From JBDHTS01 sp044221445 (lineage in GTDB: Bacteria; Pseudomonadota; Alphaproteobacteria; Micavibrionales; Micavibrionaceae): a stretch of 64,000 bases of DNA. The notes under the pieces are model-generated. The model was given only the letters and a program-made list of their open reading frames with translations. It made no database searches and was not told where the DNA came from. The stretch lies in assembly GCA_044221445.1 (NCBI GenBank), contig JBGAPF010000002.1:124001-188000 (forward strand), written 5' to 3'. Both the position numbers and the translations under genes were made by a program. Shown here one piece after another: positions 35,740 through 45,283 of this stretch (positions are counted from its first letter, which is position 1; every line of letters starts with the position of its first letter).

Positions 35740-37389
35740 TTGAACAGTTTTTTTGATACCTTGAAGCAATTGGGTGCGGCACGGCTTGCCATCATGGGCG
35801 CGGTGCTGATGGGCCTGCTGCTGTTCTTCGTGTTCGTGTCGATGCGCATGTCGACCCCGGATATGAAAATGCTTTATACGGATCTGTCCGCGACCGATTC
35901 GGGCGCGATGGCCGCGCGACTTGATACCGCCAACATCCCTTACGAAGTCAGCACGGACGGTACCAAGATCAGCGTGCCGGGCGACGCCGTGTCCCGCGCC
36001 CGCATGCTGCTGGCCCAGGACGGGCTTCCGAATGGCGGCTCGATGGGGTACGAACTGTTCGACAAGCAGGCCGGGTTCGGCACTACCAATTTCGTCCAGA
36101 ATATCAACCAGGTGCGTGCTCTGGAGGGCGAACTAGCCCGGACCATCGGTTCGATAGACCAGGTGCGCAGCGCCCGCGTCCATCTCGTCCTGCCCCAGCG
36201 TGAACTGTTCAGCCGCGAAAGCCGCCCCTCCTCCGCCAGCGTTTTTTTGAACCTGCGTCCCGGCGCGCGGCTCGACAACGAACAGATCCTCTCGATCCAG
36301 TCTTTGGTCGCCTCGGGCGTGCCCGACCTGAAGCCGGATAAAGTCGCCATCGTCGACAGCGCCGGCAATTTGCTGGCCCGCGCCGGGGAAGACGACGCCT
36401 CCCTTTCGGGCGCCAAGGCCGATGAATTGCGTCGCAGCTATGAAACCCGCACGTCGCAATCCCTGGAAGACATTATCGGCCATGTCGTCGGCTATGGCAA
36501 AGTGCGCGTCAACGTCACCGCTGACATGGATTTCGACCGCGTCACCACCAATCAGGAAGTGTACGACCCGGAACAGCAGGTCGTGCGCTCGTCCCAGACC
36601 GTCAGCGACAAATCAACCGAACGCGAACAGTCCGGGGGCGACGTATCGGTCCAGAACAACCTGCCCGCCATCTCCGGCGACCTTCTGAACGACAAGCCGA
36701 CGTCCGAGGGCAACCGTACAGAGGAAACCACCAATTACGAGATCGGCAAGACCGTCCGCAACATGGTGCATGAAGGCGGCAGCATCAACCGCCAGTCCGT
36801 CGCCGTTCTGGTCGACGGCAACTATACAACGGACGACAAGGGCGTAAAAACCTACCAGCCCCGGTCCGACGACGAGATCAAGAAGATAGAAAGCCTGGTC
36901 AAGACGGCGATCGGCTTCGACGAGAAGCGCGGCGACACGATCGAGGTCGTGAACATGCAGTTCGCGGACATCGACGCGGGCGACATCTCCGCCGCCGATG
37001 ACAACAAGCTTCTCGGGTTTGAAAAGAGCGACCTTCTCGACGCGGTCGAGATCATTACTGTCGCCATCATGGTCATCCTTGTAATCCTTCTTGTCCTTCA
37101 GCCTATGGTGGGCCGTCTGCTTGCCAATGACGGTCCGAACCTCGGCGATGACCTGGAAAACGACCTATTGGCCGCGCGCCCGGCCAATCCCGCATTGATG
37201 GGCCCGGATTCTCTGCGGTCGGAGGAATTCAGGGCGCCGTCCACGGATGACGAGGAATCTCTCATCGACATGCAGGCGGTCGAAGGCAAGGTCAAGGCAT
37301 CCTCTGTCAAGAAGGTCGAAGACATCGTCGAAAACTACCCTGCGGAGACCGTTTCGGTTCTGCGCAGCTGGATGACCCAGGAAACATAA
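35740..37389 (+). CDS. fliF: Flagellar MS-ring protein FliF
   Basis: 549 residues starting at a TTG (35740); no in-frame ATG lies close to the conserved N-terminus. First membrane helix at about 15-35 (LAIMGAVLMGLLLFFVFVSM), second at about 436-458 (VEIITVAIMVILVILLVLQP). The ring-building motifs are in between: LPNGGSMGYELFDKQ, RARVHLVLPQ-like SARVHLVLPQRELF and YEIGKTV. Forms the inner-membrane base of the flagellum; the cytoplasmic tail (about 520-549) binds FliG. First gene of fliF-fliG-fliH-fliN. Confidence 0.97.
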   Translation: MNSFFDTLKQLGAARLAIMGAVLMGLLLFFVFVSMRMSTPDMKMLYTDLSATDSGAMAARLDTANIPYEVSTDGTKISVPGDAVSRARMLLAQDGLPNGGSMGYELFDKQAGFGTTNFVQNINQVRALEGELARTIGSIDQVRSARVHLVLPQRELFSRESRPSSASVFLNLRPGARLDNEQILSIQSLVASGVPDLKPDKVAIVDSAGNLLARAGEDDASLSGAKADELRRSYETRTSQSLEDIIGHVVGYGKVRVNVTADMDFDRVTTNQEVYDPEQQVVRSSQTVSDKSTEREQSGGDVSVQNNLPAISGDLLNDKPTSEGNRTEETTNYEIGKTVRNMVHEGGSINRQSVAVLVDGNYTTDDKGVKTYQPRSDDEIKKIESLVKTAIGFDEKRGDTIEVVNMQFADIDAGDISAADDNKLLGFEKSDLLDAVEIITVAIMVILVILLVLQPMVGRLLANDGPNLGDDLENDLLAARPANPALMGPDSLRSEEFRAPSTDDEESLIDMQAVEGKVKASSVKKVEDIVENYPAETVSVLRSWMTQET

Positions 37390-37401
37390 GGGGCACCCAC
37401 C

Positions 37402-38424
37402 GTGGCAATGCGCATACGCGAAGATTACCGGACGCTCTCAGGCCCCGAAAAGGCGGCCATATTCATGCTCGCTCTTGGCGAAGACCATACTGCCAAGATT
37501 TTCGAGCATATGGATACGGAGGAAATTCTCGAACTTTCCCAGACCATGGCCACGCTCGGCAAGGTCGGCGCCAACGTGATCGAGCGCCTGTTTATCGAAT
37601 TTGCGGAACAGATGAGTTCGACCAACGCCCTGATCGGCACGCTCGATTCGACCGAACGTCTGCTCGCCAAAGTCCTCGGCAAGGAAAAAGTCGGCGTGAT
37701 TATGGAGGAAATCCGCGGTCCCGCCGGTCGGACGATGTGGGAAAAACTTGGCAACGTGAACGAGGAAATTCTCGCCAATTTCCTGCAGAAAGAATATCCG
37801 CAGACCGTCGCCGTCGTAATGTCAAAAGTACAGACAGATCACGCCGCCCGCGTCCTGGCCCTGCTTCCTGAAAACTTTGCGCTCGAAGTGATCAACCGCA
37901 TGCTGCGAATGGAGGCTGTCCAGAAGGAAGTCCTGGAAGATGTCGAAAAAACCCTTCGTACCGAGTTCATGGCTAACCTGTCCCGCACCCAGCGCCGCGA
38001 CAGTCACGAACTGATGGCGGAAATCTTCAACAACCTCGACCGGACGGTCGAGGCGAAATTCATGGAAGAGCTGGAAAAGCAGGCACCCGACTCCGCCGAG
38101 AAAATCCGCAGCCTGATGTTCACCTTCGAGGATCTGCTGAAACTGGCGCCGTCCTCGATCCAGACGCTGATCCGCGCCGTCGACAAGGAAAAACTTCCGA
38201 TCGCGCTCAAGGGCGCCACGGAATCCCTGCGCGACCTGTTCTTCTCGAACATGTCGGAACGCGCCGCCAAGATCATGAAGGAAGATATGGCTGCCATGGG
38301 CCCTGTCCGGTTGAAAGACGTCGAGGAAGCGCAGCAGGCCATCGTCGCGGTCACCAAAGACCTGGAGGCGCGGGGCGAGATTACCGTATCCTCCGGCGCC
38401 GAAGAAGACGAGCTGATTTACTGA
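37402..38424 (+). CDS. fliG: Flagellar motor switch protein FliG
   Basis: 340 residues from a GTG at 37402 (ATG two codons later also possible). LSGPEKAAIFMLALGEDH (about 11-28), EYPQTVAVVMSKV (about 131-143) and the C-terminal torque domain MFTFEDLLKLAPSSIQTLIR (about 237-256), followed by AMGPVRLKDVEEAQ. Couples proton or sodium flow at the stator to rotation and sits on FliF. 12 bases after fliF and one base before fliH. Confidence 0.97.
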   Translation: MAMRIREDYRTLSGPEKAAIFMLALGEDHTAKIFEHMDTEEILELSQTMATLGKVGANVIERLFIEFAEQMSSTNALIGTLDSTERLLAKVLGKEKVGVIMEEIRGPAGRTMWEKLGNVNEEILANFLQKEYPQTVAVVMSKVQTDHAARVLALLPENFALEVINRMLRMEAVQKEVLEDVEKTLRTEFMANLSRTQRRDSHELMAEIFNNLDRTVEAKFMEELEKQAPDSAEKIRSLMFTFEDLLKLAPSSIQTLIRAVDKEKLPIALKGATESLRDLFFSNMSERAAKIMKEDMAAMGPVRLKDVEEAQQAIVAVTKDLEARGEITVSSGAEEDELIY

Positions 38425-38425
38425 T

Positions 38426-39097
38426 ATGGCGGATCAGGATGCCTTAACCCGCGGCACGAGAAAATTCCTCTTCGACGTTCATAACTTCGACGAACCGGAA
38501 GTGCCCGATCCCGATGCCCCGCCCCCGCCGCCTGTCTTTACCGAGAGCGAGATGGCGTCCTCTCGTAACGACTCATTCGAAAAAGGAAGACAAGCCGGTC
38601 TTGCCGAAGCGGAAGCATCGCGGGAGAAAGCCGTCTTGGTTCTTGTCGAAACGATGACCGGTCATTTCAGTGACCTGTTCGACGGCGAGCGCAAACGCTC
38701 ACAGCAGTTCGAGGCCGAAACCCTGCTCCTGGCGCGTGAAATCTTTGAAAAGCTTTTCCCGCTGCTCAACGAAACCCACGGCCTGGCCGAAGTGGAAAAG
38801 GCTGTCGCCGCCGTGCTTGAAAATCAACGGCAGCAGCCGGATATCATCGTCGAGGTGCATTCCGATTTTCTGGAGGATATCAGGGGCGTGGCCGACCTTG
38901 TGAAGAGGTCGGTCCACCTTCCCGGCACGGTAACCGTTGTTGCCAACGATTCACTTGCCCGGGGCGATTGCCGCATGTCCTGGAACGACGGCGGCGCGGA
39001 ACGCAGCGCGACGGCGCTTTCAGCCGCCATTCGCAAGACTCTGGAAGATGCCCTTGCCGGAAAGCCCGGCCTGCGGGATAATGGGAACAGGGCTTAG
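38426..39097 (+). CDS. fliH: Flagellar assembly protein FliH
   Basis: 223 residues, assigned by position and shape: Pro-rich N-terminus (PDPDAPPPPPVF), then Ala/Glu/Arg helices (SFEKGRQAGLAEAEASREKA at about 51-70) with the G-x3-G helix pattern of FliH, and a VEVHSDFLEDI... C-terminal domain. FliH is the stator of the export ATPase FliI, which is not in this window. The fliG stop and fliH start are separated by one base. Confidence 0.8.
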   Translation: MADQDALTRGTRKFLFDVHNFDEPEVPDPDAPPPPPVFTESEMASSRNDSFEKGRQAGLAEAEASREKAVLVLVETMTGHFSDLFDGERKRSQQFEAETLLLAREIFEKLFPLLNETHGLAEVEKAVAAVLENQRQQPDIIVEVHSDFLEDIRGVADLVKRSVHLPGTVTVVANDSLARGDCRMSWNDGGAERSATALSAAIRKTLEDALAGKPGLRDNGNRA

Positions 39098-39106
39098 GAG
39101 AAACCA

Positions 39107-39451
39107 ATGGCAGACCAGAATTCCAGCAGCGGCATGAACTTCAACGAAATCGAAGGCACCAGCGTCAAGGACGACGAGCAGCAGTACGCACCGGGTGAAC
39201 CGATGGTCGGTGACGTCACCGCCATTTATGATATTCCGGTCCAGATTTCCGCCGTGCTGGGCCGCTCGACAATGCAGGTCAGCCAGCTCCTCAAACTTGG
39301 CCGGGGTGCCGTGGTTGAACTCGACCGCAAAGTCGGTGAAGCGATTGATATTTATGTCAATAACCGCCTGGTTGCCCGTGGCGAGGTTGTGGTTGTGGAA
39401 GACAAACTTGGCGTGACGATGACAGAGATCGTGAAGTCGGACAGAAGCTAG
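39107..39451 (+). CDS. fliN: Flagellar motor switch protein FliN
   Basis: 114 residues. Variable acidic N-terminus, then the SpoA domain: IPVQISAVLGRSTMQVSQLL (about 46-65), LGRGAVVELDRKVGEAIDIY (about 67-86), VNNRLVARGEVVVVEDKLGV and MTEIV. Forms the bottom of the C-ring with FliM and FliG and binds FliH. Preceded by GGAGAAACC. Last gene of the operon; converges with csaA on the other strand, stops 3 bases apart. Confidence 0.96.
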   Translation: MADQNSSSGMNFNEIEGTSVKDDEQQYAPGEPMVGDVTAIYDIPVQISAVLGRSTMQVSQLLKLGRGAVVELDRKVGEAIDIYVNNRLVARGEVVVVEDKLGVTMTEIVKSDRS

Positions 39452-39454
39452 CGC

Positions 39455-39793
39455 TTAAAACAATTTACCCCCATCCGGCACCTCTTTGTCTGCTCCTATC
39501 AGCACCACGGCGCCTTGTTCATCCGGAAATCCAAGCAGCAGAAATTCCGATGTAAATCCCGCGATCTTCTTGGTTCCAAGGTTAAGGCACCCGGCCACAC
39601 GCATTCCCGGCAGGCTTTCCGGTGTATAATGTACCGTAATCTGCGCAGATGTCTGCCGGATACCAAGTTCGGGCCCAAAATCGACCCAGACCTTGAACGC
39701 CGGCTTTCTCGCTTCCGGAAACCGCTCGGCCTTGACGATGGTGCCTGTTCTGATCTCGACGGCTGCAAACTGGTCGAAACTGATGATTTGCAT
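39455..39793 (-). CDS. csaA: CsaA-type tRNA-binding/chaperone protein
   Basis: 112 residues forming a single EMAP-II/tRNA-binding OB-fold: FAAVEIRTGTIVKAERFPEA (about 9-28), KVWVDFGPELGIRQTSAQIT (about 34-53) and VAGCLNLGTKKIAGF. The length equals that of CsaA, a homodimeric tRNA-binding protein with chaperone activity on export substrates in Bacillus. Its location between fliN and flbD is probably incidental. Confidence 0.88.
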   Translation of the reverse strand: MQIISFDQFAAVEIRTGTIVKAERFPEARKPAFKVWVDFGPELGIRQTSAQITVHYTPESLPGMRVAGCLNLGTKKIAGFTSEFLLLGFPDEQGAVVLIGADKEVPDGGKLF

Positions 39794-39906
39794 TCTTTTT
39801 TCTCCTGACGATGCGTCTTTTTACAAAAAAATCCTTTTTGATTCCTTCTTTTTCTTATGCGCAGAACAGTTTAGAGTGAAAATCCTTCAAAAGGAGTCTT
39901 CTGCCT

Positions 39907-41271
39907 ATGCGTCTCATGATCGTCGGTCAACTGGAAGGATATATCAGCACGGCGGGTAAAATCGCTTTGCAGCGCGGGGCGAAAGTCATCCATTGCGAAG
40001 ATATCCAGCAGGCGCTTGGGGCGTTGCGCAACGGAAAAAGCGCCGATGTCGCTATGGTCGACGTCAAGCAGAAGCTGTCCGAATTCATCGAGACCCTGAA
40101 AACCGAGCGCATCCACCTGCCCGTCGTCGCCTGCGGCGTCGGCACCGACGCCAGGACCGCCGTGAAGGCCATTCAGGCCGGCGCGAAAGAATACATTCCC
40201 CTGCCCCCCGATGCCGACCTGATCGCCGCGGTGCTTCAGGCGGTGACGGAAGAAAACGATACCATCGTGGCGGGAGACCCCGCCATGCAGTCCGTCATGA
40301 AGATGGCGGAAAAAGTTGCGCCGTCCGAAGCGACCATTCTCATTACGGGTGAGTCCGGTACGGGCAAGGAAGTCATGTCGCGTTTCATCCATAAAAAATC
40401 GAAGCGCAAGGACGGGCCCTTCATTGCCGTCAACTGCGCCGCCATACCGGAAAACCTTCTGGAATCCGAACTCTTCGGCCATGAAAAAGGGGCGTTTACT
40501 GGCGCCACTGCCCGCCGCGTTGGTAAATTCGAGGAAGCTAATAGCGGTACCCTGCTGCTCGATGAGGTCTCGGAAATGCAGCCGCAGCTTCAGGCGAAAT
40601 TCCTGCGTGTCCTCCAGGAGAAGGAAATCACACGGGTCGGCAGCAACGAGGCGGTCAAGGTTGACGTCCGCATCGTCGCCACCTCCAACCGTAATCTTGA
40701 AGAATTCGTCAGGAAGGGTGGATTTCGCGAGGATCTTTATTTCCGGCTGAACGTGGTCAATCTGCGCCTGCCGTCCTTGCGCGAACGCCCGTCGGATATC
40801 CTGACGCTGGCCCAGTTTTTCGCGGATAAATACGCCACCGTTAACGGTGTCCCCGTCAAGAAACTGAGCGCCGAAGCCGCTAAGCGAATAAAATCGGCAA
40901 GCTGGCGCGGCAATATTCGTGAGCTGGAAAACGCCATGCACCGCGCCATCCTGATTTCGATGGAAGACGAGATAGAGGCCGAAGCCGTGCATTACGACGG
41001 AATGGCCCTCGAACCTTCCGTTGCCGCCGCGACTGCGGATCATGCGGGCACCGCGCCGGTCCGCAACCAGGGCGCGGTCGAGTCCATGATCGGACGCACG
41101 ATTTCAGACGTCGAGCGCGACATGATTTTAAATACCCTTGATCATTGCCTGGGTAACCGCACCCATGCCGCCAACATTCTCGGCATTTCAATCCGGACCT
41201 TGAGGAACAAACTGAACCAGTATAAAGACGAAGGAGTAAACCTTCCTGAATCGGCGGGTGGCGGCCTTTAA
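39907..41271 (+). CDS. flbD: Sigma-54-dependent flagellar regulator FlbD
   Basis: 454 residues: receiver-like domain (1-110), AAA+ domain (about 120-360) and Fis-type HTH (about 400-440, GNRTHAANILGISIRTLRNK). Walker A is GESGTGKE (148-155) and the sigma-54 contact loop GAFTGA is intact (about 195-200). The receiver lacks the N-terminal acidic pair (MIVGQLEGY) and the usual K-P near its end, though one Asp remains (MVDVKQ). It is therefore probably not controlled by ordinary phosphorylation, as for Caulobacter FlbD, which is controlled by FliX. Expected to activate the sigma-54 promoters at flgI, flagellin and fliF. AAGGAG precedes the start. Confidence 0.92.
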   Translation: MRLMIVGQLEGYISTAGKIALQRGAKVIHCEDIQQALGALRNGKSADVAMVDVKQKLSEFIETLKTERIHLPVVACGVGTDARTAVKAIQAGAKEYIPLPPDADLIAAVLQAVTEENDTIVAGDPAMQSVMKMAEKVAPSEATILITGESGTGKEVMSRFIHKKSKRKDGPFIAVNCAAIPENLLESELFGHEKGAFTGATARRVGKFEEANSGTLLLDEVSEMQPQLQAKFLRVLQEKEITRVGSNEAVKVDVRIVATSNRNLEEFVRKGGFREDLYFRLNVVNLRLPSLRERPSDILTLAQFFADKYATVNGVPVKKLSAEAAKRIKSASWRGNIRELENAMHRAILISMEDEIEAEAVHYDGMALEPSVAAATADHAGTAPVRNQGAVESMIGRTISDVERDMILNTLDHCLGNRTHAANILGISIRTLRNKLNQYKDEGVNLPESAGGGL

Positions 41272-41276
41272 AAGAA

Positions 41277-42122
41277 GTGATGGTCTTGAAAAAAATCCTG
41301 AAAACGATCCTGCCCCGTCCTGTCATCGACCGCGCCGTCGACATGCGTGGCCAGATGCGGCTTTCCTCTGTGCCCCCCCTGCCATTAGAACCTGCAAATT
41401 TAAGGGCGGCGAACGGCTTTAACCTGCAGGCCCTTCTCAATGAACCGGCGATAGCGGCGGCATGGACCGAAGACCATGCCGCCATCGCCCGCGCCATCGG
41501 GGATATCAACCTGATGGGCGGGGTCAACCCCGGCGACCGCCGGGCGATTTACACGCTGGTTTCGGCTTTGAAGCCGCAAAAAGTCCTGGAAGTCGGCACC
41601 CATATTGCTGCATCCAGTCTTTATATTGCCGCCGCGCTTAAACGCGAGTCCGCAAATCATGGCATCCTCACGACCGTCGACATCATCGACGTCAATCATC
41701 CGCAGGATGCCCCGTGGCGCCGTGCCGGGTACGCCATGCCGCCCGCTGATTACGCCCGCGGCCTGGGATTCGGCGACCGTGTCGGTTTCGTCCAGTCTCC
41801 CGCTGTGACCTTCATGGAAAACACCCGTGACCGTTTTGATTTTATCTTTCTCGACGGAGACCACGAACCGCACAGTGTCTATCGTGAAGTGTCCGCCGCG
41901 TTGAAAATCCTGAATCCCGGTGGCGTTATCCTGCTGCATGATTATTACCCGGGCGCACGTCCTTTATGGGCCGATGGCAACATTATCGGCGGGCCGTTCC
42001 GCGCCCTGAGCCGTATAGAGAAGGAAAATGCGGGGATCACAGTCCAGCCTCTGGGGTCCCTGCCTTGGCCCACCAAGCAGGGCAGCAGTGTCACCAGCCT
42101 GGCCCTCGTCCTGAAAAAATGA
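41277..42122 (+). CDS. Class I SAM-dependent methyltransferase
   Basis: 281 residues starting 6 bases after flbD, so probably co-transcribed. Motif I is VLEVGTHIAASSLYIAAAL (about 102-120), acidic strand end TTVDIIDV, then FDFIFLDGDHEPHSVYREV (about 189-207) and LNPGGVILLHDY. The order is that of Methyltransf_24/O-methyltransferase-like enzymes. Substrate unknown; such proteins often act on surface sugars. The basic N-terminus (about 1-30) may associate with membranes. Confidence 0.85.
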   Translation: MMVLKKILKTILPRPVIDRAVDMRGQMRLSSVPPLPLEPANLRAANGFNLQALLNEPAIAAAWTEDHAAIARAIGDINLMGGVNPGDRRAIYTLVSALKPQKVLEVGTHIAASSLYIAAALKRESANHGILTTVDIIDVNHPQDAPWRRAGYAMPPADYARGLGFGDRVGFVQSPAVTFMENTRDRFDFIFLDGDHEPHSVYREVSAALKILNPGGVILLHDYYPGARPLWADGNIIGGPFRALSRIEKENAGITVQPLGSLPWPTKQGSSVTSLALVLKK

Positions 42123-42132
42123 CGCCTTTGGC

Positions 42133-43017
42133 TTAAAAAATCGGCTCCATTGTGCCGAAATGCTCGGGCATCAAGTCTTCTATTCTCTTTGGATTGATCG
42201 AAGCCGCCATGATGGCTGGCATCACCTGGATATCCACACGCCTTTCGATATCGGGACTACCCGACGCCCCTTTCGGGGCTTTGCCGAACGTATTGAACAG
42301 GATGGATTTGACGGCCACGCCCTGCTGGGCCAGGGCGTTCCGCACGGACACGGCGCGGCGTATCGACAGGTTCCGGCTGGTCTCCTGTTTTTCCACTGTG
42401 TCGGTATAGCCGTTCAGGACCGCGACCCATCCTTCCTGCCCCCGGATCGATCGCGCGGCATAGCGGACCTTCTCCATCTCGTCCGGCATCAGACCGATAC
42501 TGTCGCTGTTGAAATAGATTGTGTAGGTCGCCGGTTGCGGCGGCGGGTTGGATTGGGCAAGGGTCACCATCGCCTCAAGATATTTCTCTTTGCATCCTTC
42601 TCCCGCGCCCGGCCTGTCCGAACTGGCCGCCAGCCCGACCCAGCAGTCGAATCGTGTCTGCGCCAGCCCCAGCAACGCGCCGTTATCGATCCAGTCGCCA
42701 TTGTTGAGGGAAGCGGTCAGCTTTGCAAACGCATCGCTGGTTTCGAGTCCCATGGCGTCCGGCAGCTTCGCCTTGGATGGGTCGTCGGGGGGCGGCATCT
42801 GTCCGGCGCGGGCTTTCGCCGCCTTGCCCTCGAAATAATGCGCCAGCCGAGCATCGCCAAGCGTACCGTTCACATAGGTCGCAAGGCCGCTATATTCGCT
42901 GTCGAGCGTCCGCGAAAACTCGCTTTGCACCGGGCCGGGCCGGACGAAATCGAGCCCGCCGGCGCATCCGGCCAGTACAGGCATCATCAAGATAAGAATG
43001 AAAAGGCGCGTCAGCAT
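42133..43017 (-). CDS. OmpA-domain outer-membrane lipoprotein
   Basis: 294 residues from the ATG at 43017, chosen because it opens a lipoprotein signal: MLTRLFILILMMPVLAGCAG, lipobox LAGC with Cys18. The frame stays open further upstream over flhA and is spurious there. The C-terminal OmpA/MotB-like domain (about 180-270) has YTIYFNSDSIGLMPDEMEK, VLNGYTDTVEKQETSRNLSI and RRAVSVRNAL, the peptidoglycan-binding pattern (here GYTD in place of GHTD). It probably links outer membrane and cell wall. Divergent from flhA. Confidence 0.85.
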   Translation of the reverse strand: MLTRLFILILMMPVLAGCAGGLDFVRPGPVQSEFSRTLDSEYSGLATYVNGTLGDARLAHYFEGKAAKARAGQMPPPDDPSKAKLPDAMGLETSDAFAKLTASLNNGDWIDNGALLGLAQTRFDCWVGLAASSDRPGAGEGCKEKYLEAMVTLAQSNPPPQPATYTIYFNSDSIGLMPDEMEKVRYAARSIRGQEGWVAVLNGYTDTVEKQETSRNLSIRRAVSVRNALAQQGVAVKSILFNTFGKAPKGASGSPDIERRVDIQVMPAIMAASINPKRIEDLMPEHFGTMEPIF

Positions 43018-43183
43018 GCGTTCGGCACTCAAGATAATCAGTTCTTCATGGGAATCGTAGCGGATTCTATGAAAATAACAACCCGTCGAGGCCATACGGG
43101 TTTCCCCTTTATAAATTTGCAACATCCCGCCCTGCCGCGTAAAATGGGAAGAATTTGAATCTTTCCCCTTGTTTGTCAAAATC

Positions 43184-45283
43184 ATGCCCGATAGCGCTCC
43201 CGCCTCCCTGAACGGAAACACGCCCGCCTGGCTTGCGAGCGTGCTGCGGGGCGACGTGCTTCTGGCGTTTGGCCTGATCCTGATCCTGACCTTCCTGCTG
43301 GTGCCGATGCCGACATGGATGATCGATATCGGGCTGACCCTTTCAATTACCTTTTCCGTGCTGATCCTGATGACGACCCTGTTCATCTCGACGCCGCTGG
43401 AATTCTCGACCTTTCCCACGGTGCTCCTCATTACCACAGTGCTGCGCCTCGGCCGTAACGTAGCCTCGGCGCGGCTGGTGCTGGAAAGCGGGCATACGGG
43501 GACCGACGCGGCGGGCCAGGTCATCCAGGCCTTCGGCACTTTTATCATCCAGGGTAACGAAGTAATCGGCGCCATCGTCTTTTGCATCCTGATGATCGTC
43601 AACTTCGTCGTCATCACCAAGGGATCGGGCAGGATCGCCGAAGTCGCGGCCCGCTTCGCCCTCGACGCCATGCCAGGCAAGCAGATGGCGATCGACGCCG
43701 ACATGTCCGCCGGTCTTATCACGGAAGAAGAGGCTAAAGACCGCCGCAAAAAACTCGAACAGGAAAGCACCTTCTTCGGCGCCATGGACGGTGCGGCGAA
43801 ATTCGTGCGCGGCGACGCTATTGCGGGGCTGCTTATCACCTTCGTCAATATCATCGGCGGCATTATCATCGGCATGGTCTCGCACAGCATGAGCCTGGCG
43901 GAAGCCGCGTCGAACTATACCATCCTGACCATCGGCGACGGCTTGGTCACCCAGATCCCGGCGCTGATCGTTTCCGTATCCTCCGGCCTTCTCGTCTCCA
44001 AGGCAGGGATTGAGGGCTCGGCCCAGGCCTCGCTGTTCAGCCAGTTCAGCCGTTACCCGAAAGCACTAGCCCTGAGCGGCGGCATGCTGTTTACCCTCGG
44101 TTTCCTGCCGGGCATGCCGGTCGTGCCGTTCTTCATGCTGGGCGGCGTGATGTCCGGCCTCGCCTGGATGAACTGGAGGACGCAAAGCAGGGCGGAAACC
44201 CAGAAAGTCGAGCGCAGCACAGCCGAAGCCATCCGCGCGCGTCCGGCGGAGGAACCGATTTCCAAGGCCTTGGCGATGGACACGATCCGGCTAGAACTCG
44301 GCTACGGCCTGCTGCCTCTTGTCCAGGGCGAAGGTTCCAACAAGCTGACCGACCAGATCAAGGGCCTGCGCCGGCAGCTGGCCGAGGATATGGGCTACAT
44401 CCTGCCCGCCGTGCGGATTCAGGACAATCTTCAGCTTCCCGCCTCCACCTACGTTGTCCGCATCAAGGAAATAGAGGCGGGGCGCGGCGAGGTGCGGCCC
44501 GGCATGCTGATGTGCATGGACCCGTCCGGCGACCCGATCTCCCTGCCCGGCGAAAACACCATAGAGCCGACCTTTGGCCTGCCCGCCATGTGGATCGACG
44601 AGCAATACCGCGAGGAAGCGCATTTTCGTGGCTATACGGTCGTCGACGCCCCCACTGTCGTCACGACCCACATCACCGAAATCATCAAGGACAACATGCA
44701 GGATCTTCTGTCCTACATGGAGACCCAAAAACTGCTCGATGAAATGCCGCCGGAATATCAGAAGCTGGTGGCCGACGTGGTGCCGGGCAAGACGACGGTC
44801 GGCGGGCTTCAGCGCATCCTGCAGAATCTGGTGGCCGAGCGCGTCTCGGTGCGCGACCTCCCCGCTATCCTGGAAGGCATTTCCGAAGCCTCAAGCTACA
44901 CCAAAAATCCAATGCTCATCACCGAACATGTGCGCAGCCGCCTGGCGCGACAGCTTTGCGATTCCGCGCTGAACGCCTCCGGCGTCGTTCCGCTTGCCAC
45001 TCTGTCGCCAAACTGGGAACAGGCCTTCGCCGACTCCCTGATCGGCGATGGCGAGGAACGGCAGCTGGCGATGGCCCCCAGCCAGCTTCAGGATTTCATC
45101 AATGCCGTCCGCAACGCCTATGAAAAGTTCAGCCAGATGGGCGAAACACCTGTTCTGCTGACTTCGCCAGGCATACGTCCTTATGTCCGTTCCGTCATTG
45201 AACGGTTCAGGCCGCAGACGACCGTTATGTCGCAAAACGAGATCCACCCGAAATCGAGGATTAAAACGCTGGGGCAAGTATGA
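43184..45283 (+). CDS. flhA: Flagellar export gate protein FlhA
   Basis: 699 residues from the ATG at 43184. A TTG at 43169 is less likely. Eight membrane helices fill the first 330 or so residues (LLAFGLILILTFLLVPMP onward), with the FHIPEP signature RLGRNVASARLVL and the loop RFALDAMPGKQMAIDADMSA. The cytoplasmic C-terminal half includes LPAVRIQDNLQL and TVVDAPTVVTTHITEII. Ring of nine in the MS-ring centre that drives protein export. Overlaps the next gene by 4 bases. Confidence 0.97.
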   Translation: MPDSAPASLNGNTPAWLASVLRGDVLLAFGLILILTFLLVPMPTWMIDIGLTLSITFSVLILMTTLFISTPLEFSTFPTVLLITTVLRLGRNVASARLVLESGHTGTDAAGQVIQAFGTFIIQGNEVIGAIVFCILMIVNFVVITKGSGRIAEVAARFALDAMPGKQMAIDADMSAGLITEEEAKDRRKKLEQESTFFGAMDGAAKFVRGDAIAGLLITFVNIIGGIIIGMVSHSMSLAEAASNYTILTIGDGLVTQIPALIVSVSSGLLVSKAGIEGSAQASLFSQFSRYPKALALSGGMLFTLGFLPGMPVVPFFMLGGVMSGLAWMNWRTQSRAETQKVERSTAEAIRARPAEEPISKALAMDTIRLELGYGLLPLVQGEGSNKLTDQIKGLRRQLAEDMGYILPAVRIQDNLQLPASTYVVRIKEIEAGRGEVRPGMLMCMDPSGDPISLPGENTIEPTFGLPAMWIDEQYREEAHFRGYTVVDAPTVVTTHITEIIKDNMQDLLSYMETQKLLDEMPPEYQKLVADVVPGKTTVGGLQRILQNLVAERVSVRDLPAILEGISEASSYTKNPMLITEHVRSRLARQLCDSALNASGVVPLATLSPNWEQAFADSLIGDGEERQLAMAPSQLQDFINAVRNAYEKFSQMGETPVLLTSPGIRPYVRSVIERFRPQTTVMSQNEIHPKSRIKTLGQV

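Noticed and set aside
42133..43890. A 585-residue minus-strand protein covering the start of flhA
   Set aside because: Only the part from the lipoprotein signal at 43017 resembles a real protein; the rest is antisense to conserved flhA.
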